A stretch of DNA of 64,000 nucleotides from contig QNGE01001228.1 in assembly GCA_008508345.1 (NCBI GenBank), positions 58,664 to 122,663 of the forward strand. Reading direction: 5' to 3'. Under the pieces are notes generated by a model. That model saw nothing but the letters and a program-made list of their open reading frames with translations, ran no database searches and was not told the DNA's origin. The stretch is from Paragonimus westermani (taxonomy: Eukaryota > Platyhelminthes > Trematoda > Plagiorchiida > Troglotrematidae). Position numbers and translations under genes: made by a program. The stretch's first letter is position 1, and each line of letters begins with the position of its first letter. Below are positions 24,101 through 35,890 of this stretch, piece after piece.

Positions 24101-25260
24101 CAGTTAGAAAATATGAAGGGCCGATCGGGTGGAGAGGGACCACCACTGAAATAAAAGAATGACACGGCGGTTGGTGCAGTTCTCAACGTTGAGTAAAGCG
24201 AGGAATTGACTGCCATTTTGTGGGAAACACTTCAGTTACTACAAAATGCGATATTGCCTACTCTTGGAAAGGTAGCCCATTCAGCAGAAACTGTTTTTAT
24301 CTGCCAATGCGTTCGGGATTGTCATACGGTTACCCGCAGTGACAGGTAACTAAAAATATGACTGTCTTCGGTATTAAGAAGACGTGATATCCATCACCTT
24401 AAGACCGTTATTAACGTATACGGAAACTCAATGACCCTCCATTTTGATTTGTCATCTCGGTATATAGTCTTCCACTTAGGTTTCTCCCAAATAATCATTT
24501 TTGAAAGCTGAGAAGTGGATTGAGATGAATTGTCAACATGTACAAATTACAGAGAACAAAAAGTTGACCAAGTGTTTTGTGGAAGCAGGTTACGGATCTT
24601 CATGAAAACACTGATAACAGTGATCATTTAGTCGGTAGTCACTGGGAGCAGCTGATTGCAAAGAAGTCAAGATATATATTCCTCGATATGGTTTGACAAA
24701 AGCGACTGTGACTGCCAAGCTAACTCCCTCATCTTTTCAGGATTGAAAGTGGAATTGCCTGTCCACGTGATTCGGTTGTTGAGATGCTTGAATGGCTCGC
24801 CGATTATCATTCGGATTTGAACAGCTCGACGGTAGTTCCAACTTAATCAGGACATATACATACGCCTAAAATCACTCATCTAAATATGACTGACAGTTCG
24901 TCCTGGCCATGATTACAGGTAGTTGGTCGCGTTTAACTGTAATTGGCCTTGCAGTCGCAGCAACTGCTTGTAACCATAAGAGGTGTAGCGATAAAAGGAA
25001 TAGGGTAAATTTATTTTCACGCGCATGTCGTTAGTTACGACGCTCAGTGATGAAAAATAACCACTTTAAATTTGACTGATCGTTTGTGATGCCCCGTCGA
25101 TTTTAATCAACACTACCACTGGGTACATTATTGGTCTCTGTTTACTTTAAGTTCTGGTCAGCCCATTCGCCGTTTATCTCTGCAACCCAGTGCAGTAAGA
25201 GCTCAATTGGTAGATCGGGTGCGTGATCAAACTATTGCGGACTTTAGTTGTTAAATATTT
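21140..25260. other. Gap between Penelope copy and ribozyme repeats
   Basis: Nothing is confidently identified here apart from the low-confidence exon candidate at 22165-22437 on the - strand. Several open frames of 60-99 codons occur, as expected by chance in sequence of this composition. Confidence 0.35.
22165..22437 (-). CDS. Orphan open stretch with acceptor, unknown
   Basis: On the - strand a 3' splice-like AACAG at 22438-22442 opens a frame of 90 codons ending in TGA. It contains SFLYYDANRKGIDILVLSW, then EQLPIDP and GQWFFVHNQ. The composition looks protein-like, with a spread of aromatics and acidic residues and no low complexity, but I do not recognise a family. It has no partner exons and could be a chance open frame or a fragment of a mobile element. 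Confidence 0.2.
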   Translation of the reverse strand: MRRKESEYSAPADSFLYYDANRKGIDILVLSWKLYEDHLEQLPIDPNSVGQWFFVHNQILRTNRESTTKYTNLVDITGRLWGDIQTARHT

Positions 25261-25261
25261 A

Positions 25262-25460
25262 TTTCTGATGAGTAATCGGGGACTTGGTTTGTTTACAATA
25301 TGGACATCACTCACATTTGATCGCAGCCTTCACATTCAGATAAACTATCCAGCCAGCCTCTTTCCAAAAGAAGCACTAGACTCGAGTTTCGCTCTTATTC
25401 GAGCTCATCAATAGTTCATATCCTTGTCATGGCCGGGATTTGAACTCCGGCCACGCGTTC
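25262..25460 (-). repeat. Hammerhead-bearing SINE-like repeat, copy 1 (3' part)
   Basis: On the - strand the order is a tRNA T-arm-like block (GGAGTTCAAATCCCGGCC), a hammerhead motif, GGCTGGCTGGA, then ATCAAATGTGAGTGATG and a tail ending CCCCGATTACTC. It lacks the A-box end. Compared with copy 7 (47398-47808) it is 5'-truncated at the T-arm. Confidence 0.85.
25373..25417 (-). ncRNA. Hammerhead ribozyme motif 1 (degraded)
   Basis: Layout on the - strand: stem I GAACTA/TAGTGC (one mismatch), core TTGATGA (CUGANGA consensus with C changed to U), stem II GCTCG/AGAGC around AATA, GAAA, the short palindrome CTCGAG as stem III, and cleavage triplet GTC. The core change makes cleavage unlikely. Confidence 0.7.
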
Positions 25461-25464
25461 AGGG

Positions 25465-25516
25465 ATGTTCGACTTGAAAATAAACCAAATCCTTGACTAC
25501 TCATCATTAATCTAAA
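25465..25516 (+). repeat. Solo tail of ribozyme repeat
   Basis: GTTCGACTTGAAAATAAACC followed by AAATCCTTGACTACTCATCA is the 3' tail of the same repeat in + orientation. It lies between the inverted copy 1 and the fuller copy 2. Confidence 0.65.
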
Positions 25517-25535
25517 ATATCGCTTTGCAGGTGTA

Positions 25536-25925
25536 ATGAGTTCAGTGATCTCGACCTATCTCGGAAGTCCTAATCGCGGGGTTATCGATTGGAGTTAACA
25601 GGCAGTAACTGTGTCTCATCTCGAAACGATCGGACAACCTGATCATTGCTCACAAGCGAGAGTGGTTGAGCGTTCAGATTTGATAATTCGGTCGTGCCTA
25701 ATCTGAAGTCAATGGCGCGCACACTGGTCAACATGGTTGCCTCGATTGAAATGGCCGGAGTTCAGATCCCGGCCGTGGCAAGGATATGCACTACTGATGG
25801 GCTCTAATTAGAGCGAAACTCGAGTCTAGTGCTTCTTTTCAAAAAAGGCTGGCTGGAAAGTCTATGTGAATGCGAAGGCTGCGATCAAATGTGAGTGATG
25901 TTCAACTTGAAAATAATTATTCCAT
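25536..25925 (+). repeat. Hammerhead-bearing SINE-like repeat, copy 2
   Basis: A nearly full copy: 5' region with CCTAATCGCGGGGTTATCG, GCTCACAAGCGAGAGTGG, an A-box-like TGGCGCG segment with a small insertion, B-box-like GGAGTTCAGATCCCGGCC, a hammerhead, GGCTGGCTGGAAAGTC and the GTGAGTGATGTTCAACTTGA tail. It matches copy 7 along its whole length. Confidence 0.88.
25788..25832 (+). ncRNA. Hammerhead ribozyme motif 2 (one core change)
   Basis: Stem I GCACTA/TAGTGC is perfect. The core reads CTGATGG, so the last A of CUGANGA is G. Stem II GCTCT/AGAGC is perfect around AATT. GAAA, CTCGAG and the cleavage triplet GTC are intact. One base separates it from a complete hammerhead. Confidence 0.8.
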
Positions 25926-27849
25926 CACACAAGTGACTGAATACGTTTCTCACGAAACCCTTCCCCTTAATTCAATTTACGGAATGTACCTAACGATAAG
26001 AAAAACTTCAGGAATCTGCATATAATCTCATCACGCACTACTCAAGTTTCGGAGGTCTAGAACCTGGTCAGGTGCATACAGGTTCACAAAATGCGCACCA
26101 AAATTACAAGGCCACTTTGTTTTGTAGCTACATGTTATTTTTGTGGCGAACCTCATGATGGTCATCCCTCACGGTAAGGAGCAAATCTCGTCTTAAAGAT
26201 AAAGTGCTAAACCTTTTCACATTCCAAATCGATTATTTCACCTCGGTGTAATAATGGAGAGAGCAAGTGCAAAATGTACTGCTGTAGAACTAGGGCTTAG
26301 GCACACGATAATGAGGGCACACAGTATCCAATGGATTAAGTTTCATGCCGAGTTCTCAAAGTACTTGATATCTACAGTAAATCTAGGAAGCCTCTGTTGA
26401 CTGATGTGAACATTAATTATGGACGTTTCACAAATAAGTAAGCACGGAGCCACTCACTGATGTGGCTGGAAATTAACAAACAGGCTGTCAGTGCGCTCTG
26501 TTAACGCTTCAAGCTGTGTGCCTAGTGAGAAACAGGTGACGCTAAGTCTAGTGTTTCTGGATGCTGAGCTGAGCAATGTTTCTCATGACTACTGAATCGT
26601 GTGCATGTCGAAAGTGGCCACAGAAGTATATAGACGAGTAAGAGCGTCATCGGTCAATGAATGACTCAACAAGTATTGTAGATCACGAGTGACTTCACCG
26701 CATTCGAAGTTCAGCAGTGTAGCTTTCAAATATCAGGAAAGAATGTTAGGACGTTAACGCACCACTGTTGCATCATACAGACTTTATTCCTCGAAAATCT
26801 GGGGGACGGCGTCCGAACAGTCCAGGGGAAATCGACTCTGACTACTCATTCAACATTACTCAGTTCACTGTCTTCTAGTTCGTACTGAACATCGTATGAA
26901 TAGTGTTTAGTTCTTGTAGAGATCGTATTTGGCTACAGAGAACGCTGAATGACTGCTTGTTTGAAACAGTTCGCCTTCTAGATCTGATTTGGATTGAAGG
27001 AGTTGGATGGGAAAAATTTAGCTGAGTAGGAGGTAGAATTAAGTTTGGGCTTAATAATTTTATGAGCAGTCTTGAACCCATCCATGTTTGCCGTTCATTT
27101 TCAGAAATAATAGCGTGCTTTCTTGTCCACTACTTGCGTAGATGTAACTGTAGAACATATGATTCCTGCTCAAACTTTAAGGCGCTTAACTCACAAACAA
27201 ACGTTGAAAAATGGTCTACGAACATCCAGGTGGCAACAGTGTTCACAAAGATTCGATGATGACATCAGAATTCAGGTGGACTGGTAACCCAATTTTATAC
27301 TTTCATTCAGGCTCCGGAAGCACTTGGTCTAGTTTAGTACAAATCCATGTCGCACAGGTGAATTACAGGTCGGTTCCAGTGAACCCGAGAGAATTGGTGG
27401 ACAACTCTTTGAAATTAGTAATCCAGACAGCACCATATATGACGGCAAAATGAACATACAACCTGTAATCAAGTGTTGACCTAGGTCATACGATGAACGC
27501 TGAACAAAACTTTTCCTGATGTTCCCGGTGATTCGCCCATCTCAAATGTTCGACATATGAAGTTCGCATTCTTAACGCAGTGATATGTTCAGTTTCTCTC
27601 CTGTTGCACACTTAACGTGGTATGTTAAACAACGTGATACCAAGCATCCTATTGATTAATAAGCAATAAACCAGTAGCAGTGATAATGTAGAGATTGACT
27701 TATTACTAACAACCAGCTGGACAGCGATGGCCATTAAAAATTGAAGGGTTCAAATTTTTTCGTATCATCAGCTCGATCGTGGTCGCGCGCGCTCTTGACC
27801 TGGCTCGTTTGTGACCCGTTTGCTCTGTTCGTGCCAGTCTTGCTGCTCA

Positions 27850-28052
27850 TATGTAGATTACTGATGGGTAGTCGGGGATTTGGTTTATTTTAAGTTGACT
27901 ATCACTCACATTTGATCGCAGCCTTCGCATTCACATAGACTTTCCAGCCAGCCTCTTTCGAAAAGAAGCACTGGACTCGAGGTTCGCTCTCATTAGAGCT
28001 CGTCAGTAGTGCATATCCTTGCTAGCACGGCCGGGATTTGAACTCCGGCCAT
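27850..28052 (-). repeat. Hammerhead-bearing SINE-like repeat, copy 3 (3' part)
   Basis: On the - strand it runs from the T-arm-like GGAGTTCAAATCCCGGCC through the hammerhead, GGCTGGCTGGAAAGTC and ATCAAATGTGAGTGAT to a tail ending CCCCGACTACCCATCAGTAA. It is truncated at the T-arm, like copy 1. Confidence 0.87.
27968..28012 (-). ncRNA. Hammerhead ribozyme motif 3 (one core change)
   Basis: Core CTGACGA is intact and stem II GCTCT/AGAGC around AATG is perfect. GAAA has become GAAC, and stem I GCACTA/CAGTGC has one A-C mismatch. The cleavage triplet GTC is present. Confidence 0.78.
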
Positions 28053-30398
28053 ACCAGTCATAAACAACCATAAATACAAACTGGCCGACCGGAACTCGAG
28101 TGACGATTATCTGCGATACTCCCATCAACCAACACCGATAGCCTAGCTTCCCGTGTCAGGGTAGTGACCAAATTAGTGTGAGGTCGAAATCCTAATGGCT
28201 ATGTGGGCCTACTGCGAGTTCTTTTTCAAAACGCCACTGCAGTCACGACAGAGTTGACTTTTGGAAAAATCGATAGGGCTTATAGACAAAGATCTTTTGA
28301 TCCTTCTGGCTGCGCTTACGACAAGGATCTTCCTTGAGAAGAAACTCAGTCTTATGAGCAGTCTACGTAGGAGGGGGTAATGCCAAACAGAATGGAAACC
28401 GTCGTGCAGTACTCAGCCGAAAGCCATCGAGACCAATCAGTTGGAGACGCTATGCTGTTTAATTGCTCACTTGCAATGCGGTTGAGTAAACCATCAGAAT
28501 GTTGAATAAAATAAGCACTTCTTTAGATTGGCTTAACGGAGGCCTCACAGCAAAACATTACTTTTTATGACTCCATAAACCTACTCCTGTGTTCAACCTG
28601 AAAATGATCACACCGGCGTACTTCAAAATATATTTAATGTGTTTGGTTAACGATGAATAACTAATAGTGTGTTTGTTCGGTACATCGGCCTTTTCCCACG
28701 GATATTCTGGGAATAATTATTAAGGGTTCAAGAATGAAACCACTGATGTACGCAAAGAATGGATACATACCGTTTGAAGTCAAACAGAGTTATGCTAAAA
28801 GACATCACAAAATTGAGAAAGAATAAAATGTCAAACGGAATAAATAGCAAGCCTTCATCTCATTGTATTCTCCGTAACATCGACCTCGATGAGTTGATTG
28901 AATTTAGCTAGTCACTTCCATATTAAAATTTACATTGGTCATCTTTGTACTCGATTGATTTCACCAGTTCGAAAAATGTAAATCGAGGTTCGTGCTGATG
29001 AAGTTTCTGTCAACAGCCTGAGACGTTATCCATTGGATGAACGACCCTATGACCATCGTTTGAGCATTGTATTGTGTTGATAAAAACACTGAATACCAGT
29101 CACAGTAGTTAGCATACTTCACAGTAGGATAGATTTTTAGCCGGCCTCCGTCGAAGAGCAGCAGAAAACTGGAGGTTCGCTTCAGGTGATGCACGTCAGT
29201 GTATCTTATCCCTATTAAAACCAATATTTTAAGGCTAGTCCACTTTCACAAAATAACCGTGATGGGCATTGCATCACTGACTCTGTATTGGTCAGGACCG
29301 AATCACCATTCATATATGAACACTGTTCACGTCAACCGATCTCCTCTAAAATTATTGTTCGGGTATGTTCCATTGGCTGGATAGACACGATCTACCTTGT
29401 GACCAGTTTGTATGACATCGACCACAATTATCAGAATTTCACTTCTGTTCGACCGGTTTCGTTCCTGGTTGGATTGAAAAGTTAGAAGGGGAATAATCAA
29501 TTTGTGGTTGCTATTAGTAGGATGGACTAAATCCATTCAACGAACGGGTCCCTAACAAGTCGGACTCTGTGGCGCTGCCATTTAACAGGACTCGTCAACA
29601 TAGGCTATCAATAGGTGGAAAAGGGCGTAAGTTTCTGATAAATTTGGGATGATTGGTTCCCGCAAAAACAGTGGTTGGTCTTTAGACTCTAACCATCTAA
29701 AGTTGCTAGTTGTCAGGTTTTATTCATCAAGACAACACGCATGTTCTGAGGAGTCTTATTGAACCGGTAGATACCATCATGGACGCTTTTTCATTTGAAG
29801 CAAAGTCCGATTATTTCTAAGGTATTTCACATGACCCTTCATTTTAAAAAGTCTTTTCACGTTCCGTCCGAAACTTAAACAATATAACTGATCAACCATC
29901 AAAGAGACTGGTCATCGCTTTTTCTTATATACTCAAGGATATCATGCATTTAGCACAACGGTTACAACGGTTTGCGTCGAAGTTGTGTTTGGGAGTACAA
30001 CCACGGCTTAGAGTGAATAAAACGGTGGCAAATCGATACGTGGCTTTCTGACAGTGCCATGAGTTAAGGCGACTAATCCGAGGTGAAATATTCTGATAAC
30101 AGCGTCTAGACATGCGTAGAGTGGACGAGCATCGCTGAAGCTCCACACAACTCTGACCTCTGCTGGCCACCACGTAATTTCGATGCGTTTCTGTTAATAA
30201 CATTACGTGAAATGAACGTTAAGTTGGACCATTTATTATTAAAATAGCTTTCCAATGGTTTCAAAGTAGTTTATATTTTTCATACAACAACTGACGGTTC
30301 CAAACCTAGTTAGTCATTCCTCAGGTACCAGTGGACGAAAGAAGCCAATGTAGTCCTTCTGGATCTACTCAGAACATTCCTTCTAATTAATTATTCAG

Positions 30399-30633
30399 TC
30401 CCTTGAGGAGTGACCATATGTGTACAAACGATAAACAGGAAATCGTGCGGATGACCGAACATTTCAGCATACAATTCGACGATGTATTCTGCTATTCGTA
30501 CGGTGCCGATAGCGTTGTGAAGTGTTCCACTATGGAACGAGAAGAGTATGTTCACCTCCCACCTTCTAAAACCTACCCTCCCTCATTATACACTGATAAC
30601 ACAATTAGCAGATGCAACACAACAACAAAACAG
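30399..30633 (+). CDS. Candidate internal exon, unknown
   Basis: The acceptor is TTATTCAG|TC and the donor is the consensus CAG|GTGAGA at 30634. The frame is open throughout (EIVRMTEHFSIQFDDVF and EREEYVHLPP), with no domain that I recognise. The track stays open for another 57 codons past the donor, so it is also compatible with a chance open frame. Confidence 0.2.
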
Positions 30634-32710
30634 GTGAGACATGCGGTAAAATTTTCTTCCGACTGTGCCTCAGTGTCCTCAAGAGTCAACGCTGTACCTG
30701 GATCAGGAAAGTTTTACTATGAATGCTTTCTCAGCACGTGTAACTCATTGATGTTTCCACATTTCGAAGTAAATATCCAAGATATTCGCTCTTCACCGAT
30801 TTGAGACATCTGTCTTATTGATAGGGTACTATGGAGAGCATCGGTAATTTCGTTGTTGTATGGGGATAGATCTACCTAGTTTAGGTAAATCCTCTGTACT
30901 TGGTAAACATTTCAGAGGTAACAGTCTTTGTTTATTAGTTGCCTAAAAGAAATCCGTCAGCTTTTACGAGATCTGTGTACGTTGACCGTGACTGATCGTT
31001 TCTTGTGTAGCTTATTGAAATTACAACATAACGTGCAACATTCAATCGACCTCTGAGAATGTTCAGCCTGGAATATTTCCCTTGGATCCGTTCCGACATT
31101 TTTTTCAATGTGTGGATTCAAATGCCCGCTTAACACACACCATTAACTCACCAGTGGACTAAGGTTTCGTTTAGTTTGCAGATAGTTGACTGTTTATTTG
31201 TGTGATGCACTATAAAGTGGTCTTGCAGTAGGTTTGACTAAATACGATCGACTTTTTGCATCCATTTCAACTCATGGAAACGTTTTCGTTTTTCACTCCG
31301 ATTTCTGTTATCAGTTTTCTTCTCAAACATCCCACTTTCAGCTGCCTTCTCTGTTAGCACTCTGACAAGTATATGAATGCTAATGTTCCCTCTGGTGTAC
31401 ACATTTTCAGCGTAATTCCGAGAATGCCTACCATAATGGATATTTTTAAATATTAAATAAAACAGCATTTAAACACACTTGTTTCGTAGACTAGTTACGG
31501 GGTCAATCAATGACATATTATGGGGCTGGACTGCAGAGGCTTCCTGGTTAAGACGTTCAGCCATTCGGAGTTCATATACAGTCATTTGCAAACGGAACTG
31601 TGGTGGAATGTAGCCAGTCGCCCGAAGCGACAACCACTTGCTAAGTCGATTGTGTTTGCAACAAAAGGTGAATGGAACAGTTTGTCTTAATGCGTGCCGA
31701 ACTGAAACTATCAAATTTCTTGAGTCGAGGTCGTAGAAAATATCAATAAAAGTCCAAGCAAATACAACACGCTTCTCGCCCGAAAGCCTTTGTTAATGTA
31801 AACGCTGTTGTTCTTCTGTGAAAATGGCATTATTTTTGTAATGAAATGAGATCGTTCAGTGTCACTTCGATCGATACTCTTCAGGGCTGTTTAACAGTCG
31901 CCGAGTACGCGGAAACCAGCGACTTCGCCTGGAGAGAGGCGTAATAACCATTCCACCTATCATGTTACTTGGTTACAATGAGCGCAACGCTGATGAGACT
32001 AGTCGATCTGGGGGGTTCTGAAAGATGGGGACTTCCCAAAGTAGACGTGATCCCCGTAACTACTATAATCACTGTGCAGTGTCGAGCTTCACTAGTGTTA
32101 CCCAACTGAGACAAGTCAACAACTAAGATTCAACGACGCATTCAATACCCTGTTCAGAAACACGAAGATATTTCGGAAAATTAACTTGGGTTTTATCAAT
32201 TAAGTACACCTATCTGTCTTTGTCTATTGACTAACAGGTTAGGTTGTTCCCATAGCTACCCTAGTAACGTAACAGATTGACGGTAAATACCTATGTATAT
32301 GCCCATGGCTGTTCCGACCTTATTTACAACCCCCCGTTGTCTCTTCTTTCTATCATAGCTTAGTAGTATATGTGTGCGCTTAAAAAATCTCGTAGCATAC
32401 AGTGAGTTGCCCCCAGGGAATGTTTATTTTGAATTTTTGAAGAAATCTAGTTTAGTTCAAAATGCATCCATTATACTGAGTTCGATCAGTCACCATCAGA
32501 ACTAACGCATTATTAAACTACAGTTAATGTGCTGTTTAGCCTTCCGTTATATTTATCCTTCCGTGTTTGAGCCACTTAAACCGCGAAATGTTTTCACATG
32601 ATTCGTAGCTGACGAGAAGGACACAACATGCAAGCTACCTACACGATCCGTCGAACTCAGCCTTCTAGGCTTTCCAGTCAAGCTTTCTGTCTCTAGAGTG
32701 GTCATCAGAT

Positions 32711-32830
32711 AAAACGATGTAGACAATAAGCTCGTTTCCGATTGTTCACCATCGGTCTAAATAAATAACATTTGTCTATTTAGTCTGATAATGAACAACC
32801 GAAAACGAGCTTGCTGGCTACACCGTTTTT
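32711..32830. mobile_element. Foldback / MITE-like inverted repeat
   Basis: Arms 32711-32765 and 32775-32830 are inverted copies of about 55 bases with roughly 80% identity (both include AAGCTCGTTT and TTGTTCA) around a 9-base loop. The differences are mostly transitions. A short element made almost only of inverted arms fits a non-autonomous DNA transposon remnant or foldback element. No clear target-site duplication was identified. Confidence 0.6.
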
Positions 32831-33630
32831 TCTTTCTATATTGCCATGGTGTGCACCAATTTTGCACGGTTTGTGAACAATCATGTTGGGCGAATCGTGA
32901 TTCATGCAGTTGTCACAAAAACACAAATTGATCAGTCATTCCACTAGGGATCCATTGGCGATCTATTCTCTGCTTTGAGGTGTACGATGACCAGGACTCA
33001 TGCATATTCAACCTAAATGCTCACGTTATGTTAATTCAGTCTTGTGTGAAATGTGGTCATGAGGGCTTACTAATTAATTAGGAATTAGATGTGTGAACAA
33101 TGTGATAAACTGTTCGAATCCGGTCCGAAAATGATTCGAAACGGATCACGTGCAAGAAGCACAACTTCTATGAAACAGTATGACAAGTCATATTGTAGTC
33201 AAACTGATACTCACGATAAATTCACAAATTCAGAAAAGTTTTCTAGCAGTCGATTACTACATCAGTTAAATACGTTTCAATTCAGTCCGGTCAGGTCAAT
33301 AATTTGCTTTATGCACCCTGAAAGACAGAATTTTAGTCATCGTTTGCACCACGTTTCCATGAATAATAAATGAACATGTGAGCTGCAGGGGGTTAAAGAC
33401 CGATGAAGCCATAAAGTTAGGGATACAATATTTAACAACCGAATCAGTAAAACAGTATACGTTGTTATACACAACGGCATGGGGGAACCTTGGGAAAAAA
33501 ATCAATATTTACTAAGTATTTAGTTGGGAAGTGTACCCTCGAGCACCAGCGTAACGGTGTAGATTTTCCTCCAGGGTTGAATGTAGATGGGGACAGGTCT
33601 GAAAGTACTCACAATGATTGTCATCGTCAG

Positions 33631-33725
33631 AATTCAAGATGCACAGACGAGCGACCTTACATGTTTCTGAGCTCAGATACTTCGCTGAAACAGATGGACC
33701 AGTTACAGAACTAGAAGGATTCAAG
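33631..33725 (+). CDS. Candidate internal exon, unknown
   Basis: The acceptor is TTGTCATCGTCAG|AA and the donor AAG|GTATGTAAG is very strong. The 95 bases between encode 31 codons, with HRRATLHVSELRYFAE followed by GPVTELEGFK. The composition is protein-like, but I do not recognise the family. Whether it belongs to a gene cannot be decided from sequence alone. Confidence 0.28.
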
Positions 33726-34289
33726 GTATGTAAGATGTATATAGCTATATTAAATGGAGAGCGTTAATAAAGTGCGCGAAGAGGGGGACCAACACCACGA
33801 GTAAATTACAATTGATAGTAGGTGAATGTGTATGATCACGGGGTGGAAGAGAAAATGATAAAACCAGCTAATTGATTTCATCTTAAGCTGAATTACTCTT
33901 GCAAGAAGACGATCAGGAATGGCAATCCTGACCGTTTAGAAGGTTATCACACCAAGCCGCCATCGCAAACTGTCTTGTTTGGTCAAAGACCACTGGCTAC
34001 GTGCCGGAGGTTTGAAAGCCACCTATTCTGATTGCAATGTACCTAACCAGCCTGATTTCTATGGTCAATACGTCTAAAAGCTCTACCGTACTTCTTAATC
34101 TCTAAGCAACTACCACGAAATTTCGTCAGCCAGATCCATGCACTGTTTAGAGCATGTGGTCAACAAGTAAAGAATCCATGATATTCACATGAACTTCTGG
34201 CTGGTTTTAAATTCATCTTCCTCGTTAATTTATTCTTGTTATAACTACCCCGGATCAGCTCTTGATTTAATCCATGTTACTCTTAACTA

Positions 34290-34700
34290 AATTGCTTGAC
34301 TCAGATGAACAAAATTCGACGTCCGGATAGGTCGCTGCTCTCATATGCCAATTTCCTCGAGTGGCCGACAATGATTGGTTAGGGCTTTCCGCGAACCATT
34401 TGTTGGCCTCGCATTGATAAATTCGACCAATCAAATGCTCATCAGTGATGTTGGTGGATTCCACTTTGAAGTGACTGTGAAATCCTGCTTGGACAATCGA
34501 TCTGCCGGATTATTTGATGAATTTCACAAGGGACAGTGAATGCGGTAGGTAATTGGGTCCAAATATGAAATCCTTGGTCTTCTGGTTTCGTTCCGCAGCT
34601 GAGCTGGTAGAGGAAGTACCACGTCTTGGTATGCTGTTTCTGTCTGTGGTACAAATCCAGCCGGAATTTTCGCAGTTGAGTCTCCTGCAGATTTTCCGGT
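34290..34700 (+). pseudogene. Penelope endonuclease remnant plus tRNA-like segment (diverged copy)
   Basis: Aligns with 38160-38500: both carry a degraded endonuclease end (here GGTCGCTGCTCTCATATGCC, then TTCCTCGAGTGG), then CAGTGATGTTGGTGGATTCC, TCCAAATATGAAAT, a tRNA-like AGCTGAGCTGGTAGAG and a degraded B box, then TTTTCGCAGTTGAGTCTC. It is more diverged than the 38 kb copy and has no open frame of the element left. Confidence 0.6.
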
Positions 34701-35589
34701 GTGCCAAACTGCTTATCAGTAGTGCGATCATTTCCCGTTGATAATCACCTCATCCAAATCTGTCCGAACAGCTTTCGATGTCTTGTTCTTCCGTTAAAGA
34801 CTGTACTACCTTGAATTTCTTTTGCGTCTTTGTTTGCAGAAGCTACTCTATGTTTACATTCTTCCGTTAGGGTAGTCTTTTGGTCCTACTGTGTTAGTCT
34901 GTGTTCGTTTGAGTTCACGTATAAATGCAAGGCTCTACCGAACTGTTAACTTGCTTTATCGGCATAAAGTTGCGTGAAATCGACATTAATCGATTGAAAC
35001 GGGCAAAGTTATGGTCTACACTAGTCTATAATATCGAAAAATTGAAGTGCTCACGCTTAACCTCATATTGTGGTTCGTACAATCTTGAAGTGGTAGCAGG
35101 CCGTTACTCAGTTCAATTTATGTGAAACGACTCCACTTACGTAGTGCAAAGCTAATCCGATCGACCATAGTCTGTGATTGTAAGCTCACCCTCAGCCCGG
35201 CATCAGAGAATTGTCAATGATCTGTCCCGTAAGTTTTCTGCATAAATTGTTGACAAAGGGATATATGGGTCTTTTTAGTGGAGAATGATTTTGATTTTCT
35301 CCCATCAAACCTTTCTGAAGTAACCACCTTCTAATAAATCAGTTGGATTGTGTGTACAGATTTTAGTATCTTCTTTGTCCCGTGCTCCCAACCTCTTGTA
35401 GTGTCCGGTTCGAACATCGTATTGTTGTGGATGCATTAGACGGCTGGTTATCTAAGTTACTGATCATTGTATATCTGTCAAAATAAAACTGATCAACGAA
35501 CGTAAACACTGTTTTTCAGAGCTTCCATATGTGCCGCATTCGTTAGAAGTCCTGCAGACCGAGTTCTTTGTCAGAATGTTTCCCGGAAA

Positions 35590-35890
35590 ACGCATAGTTG
35601 ATCGCAGACTTCGCATTCAGATAGACGACGTTGCAACCAACCTGTTTCGAAAAGAAGCACTAGACTCGAGTTTCGCTCTCATTAGAGCCTGTCAGTAGTG
35701 CATATCTTTGCCACGGCCGGGATTTGAACTCTGGCTATTGGAATCATGGGGCAACCGTGCCGACCACTGCTCCATTCAACTGACATCAGGCACGACCGAA
35801 TGATCATTTCTGAACGCTCAACCACTCTCGCTTGTGAGAAATGGTCAGGCTGCTCTATCGTCTCGAGAGGAGACACAGTAGCTGTCCTAT
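35590..35890 (-). repeat. Hammerhead-bearing SINE-like repeat, copy 4
   Basis: On the - strand: GACAGCTACTGTGTCTCCTC, GCGAGAGTGGTTGAGCG, A-box TGGAGCAGTGG, B-box GAGTTCAAATCC, hammerhead, then a somewhat rearranged 3' part. Its 5' end meets the + strand copy 5 head to head at about 35890. Confidence 0.87.
35657..35701 (-). ncRNA. Hammerhead ribozyme motif 4 (two core changes)
   Basis: Stem I GCACTA/TAGTGC and stem II GCTCT/AGAGC are perfect, and GAAA and the triplet GTC are intact. The first core strand reads CTGACAG instead of CTGACGA. Confidence 0.75.

Larger units (their letters stand above)
28060..34285. other. Long region with no recognised gene or element except a foldback
   Basis: I see only the foldback at 32711-32830 and two weak exon candidates (30399-30633, 33631-33725). 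The remainder has short open frames without domain similarity. Confidence 0.35.
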
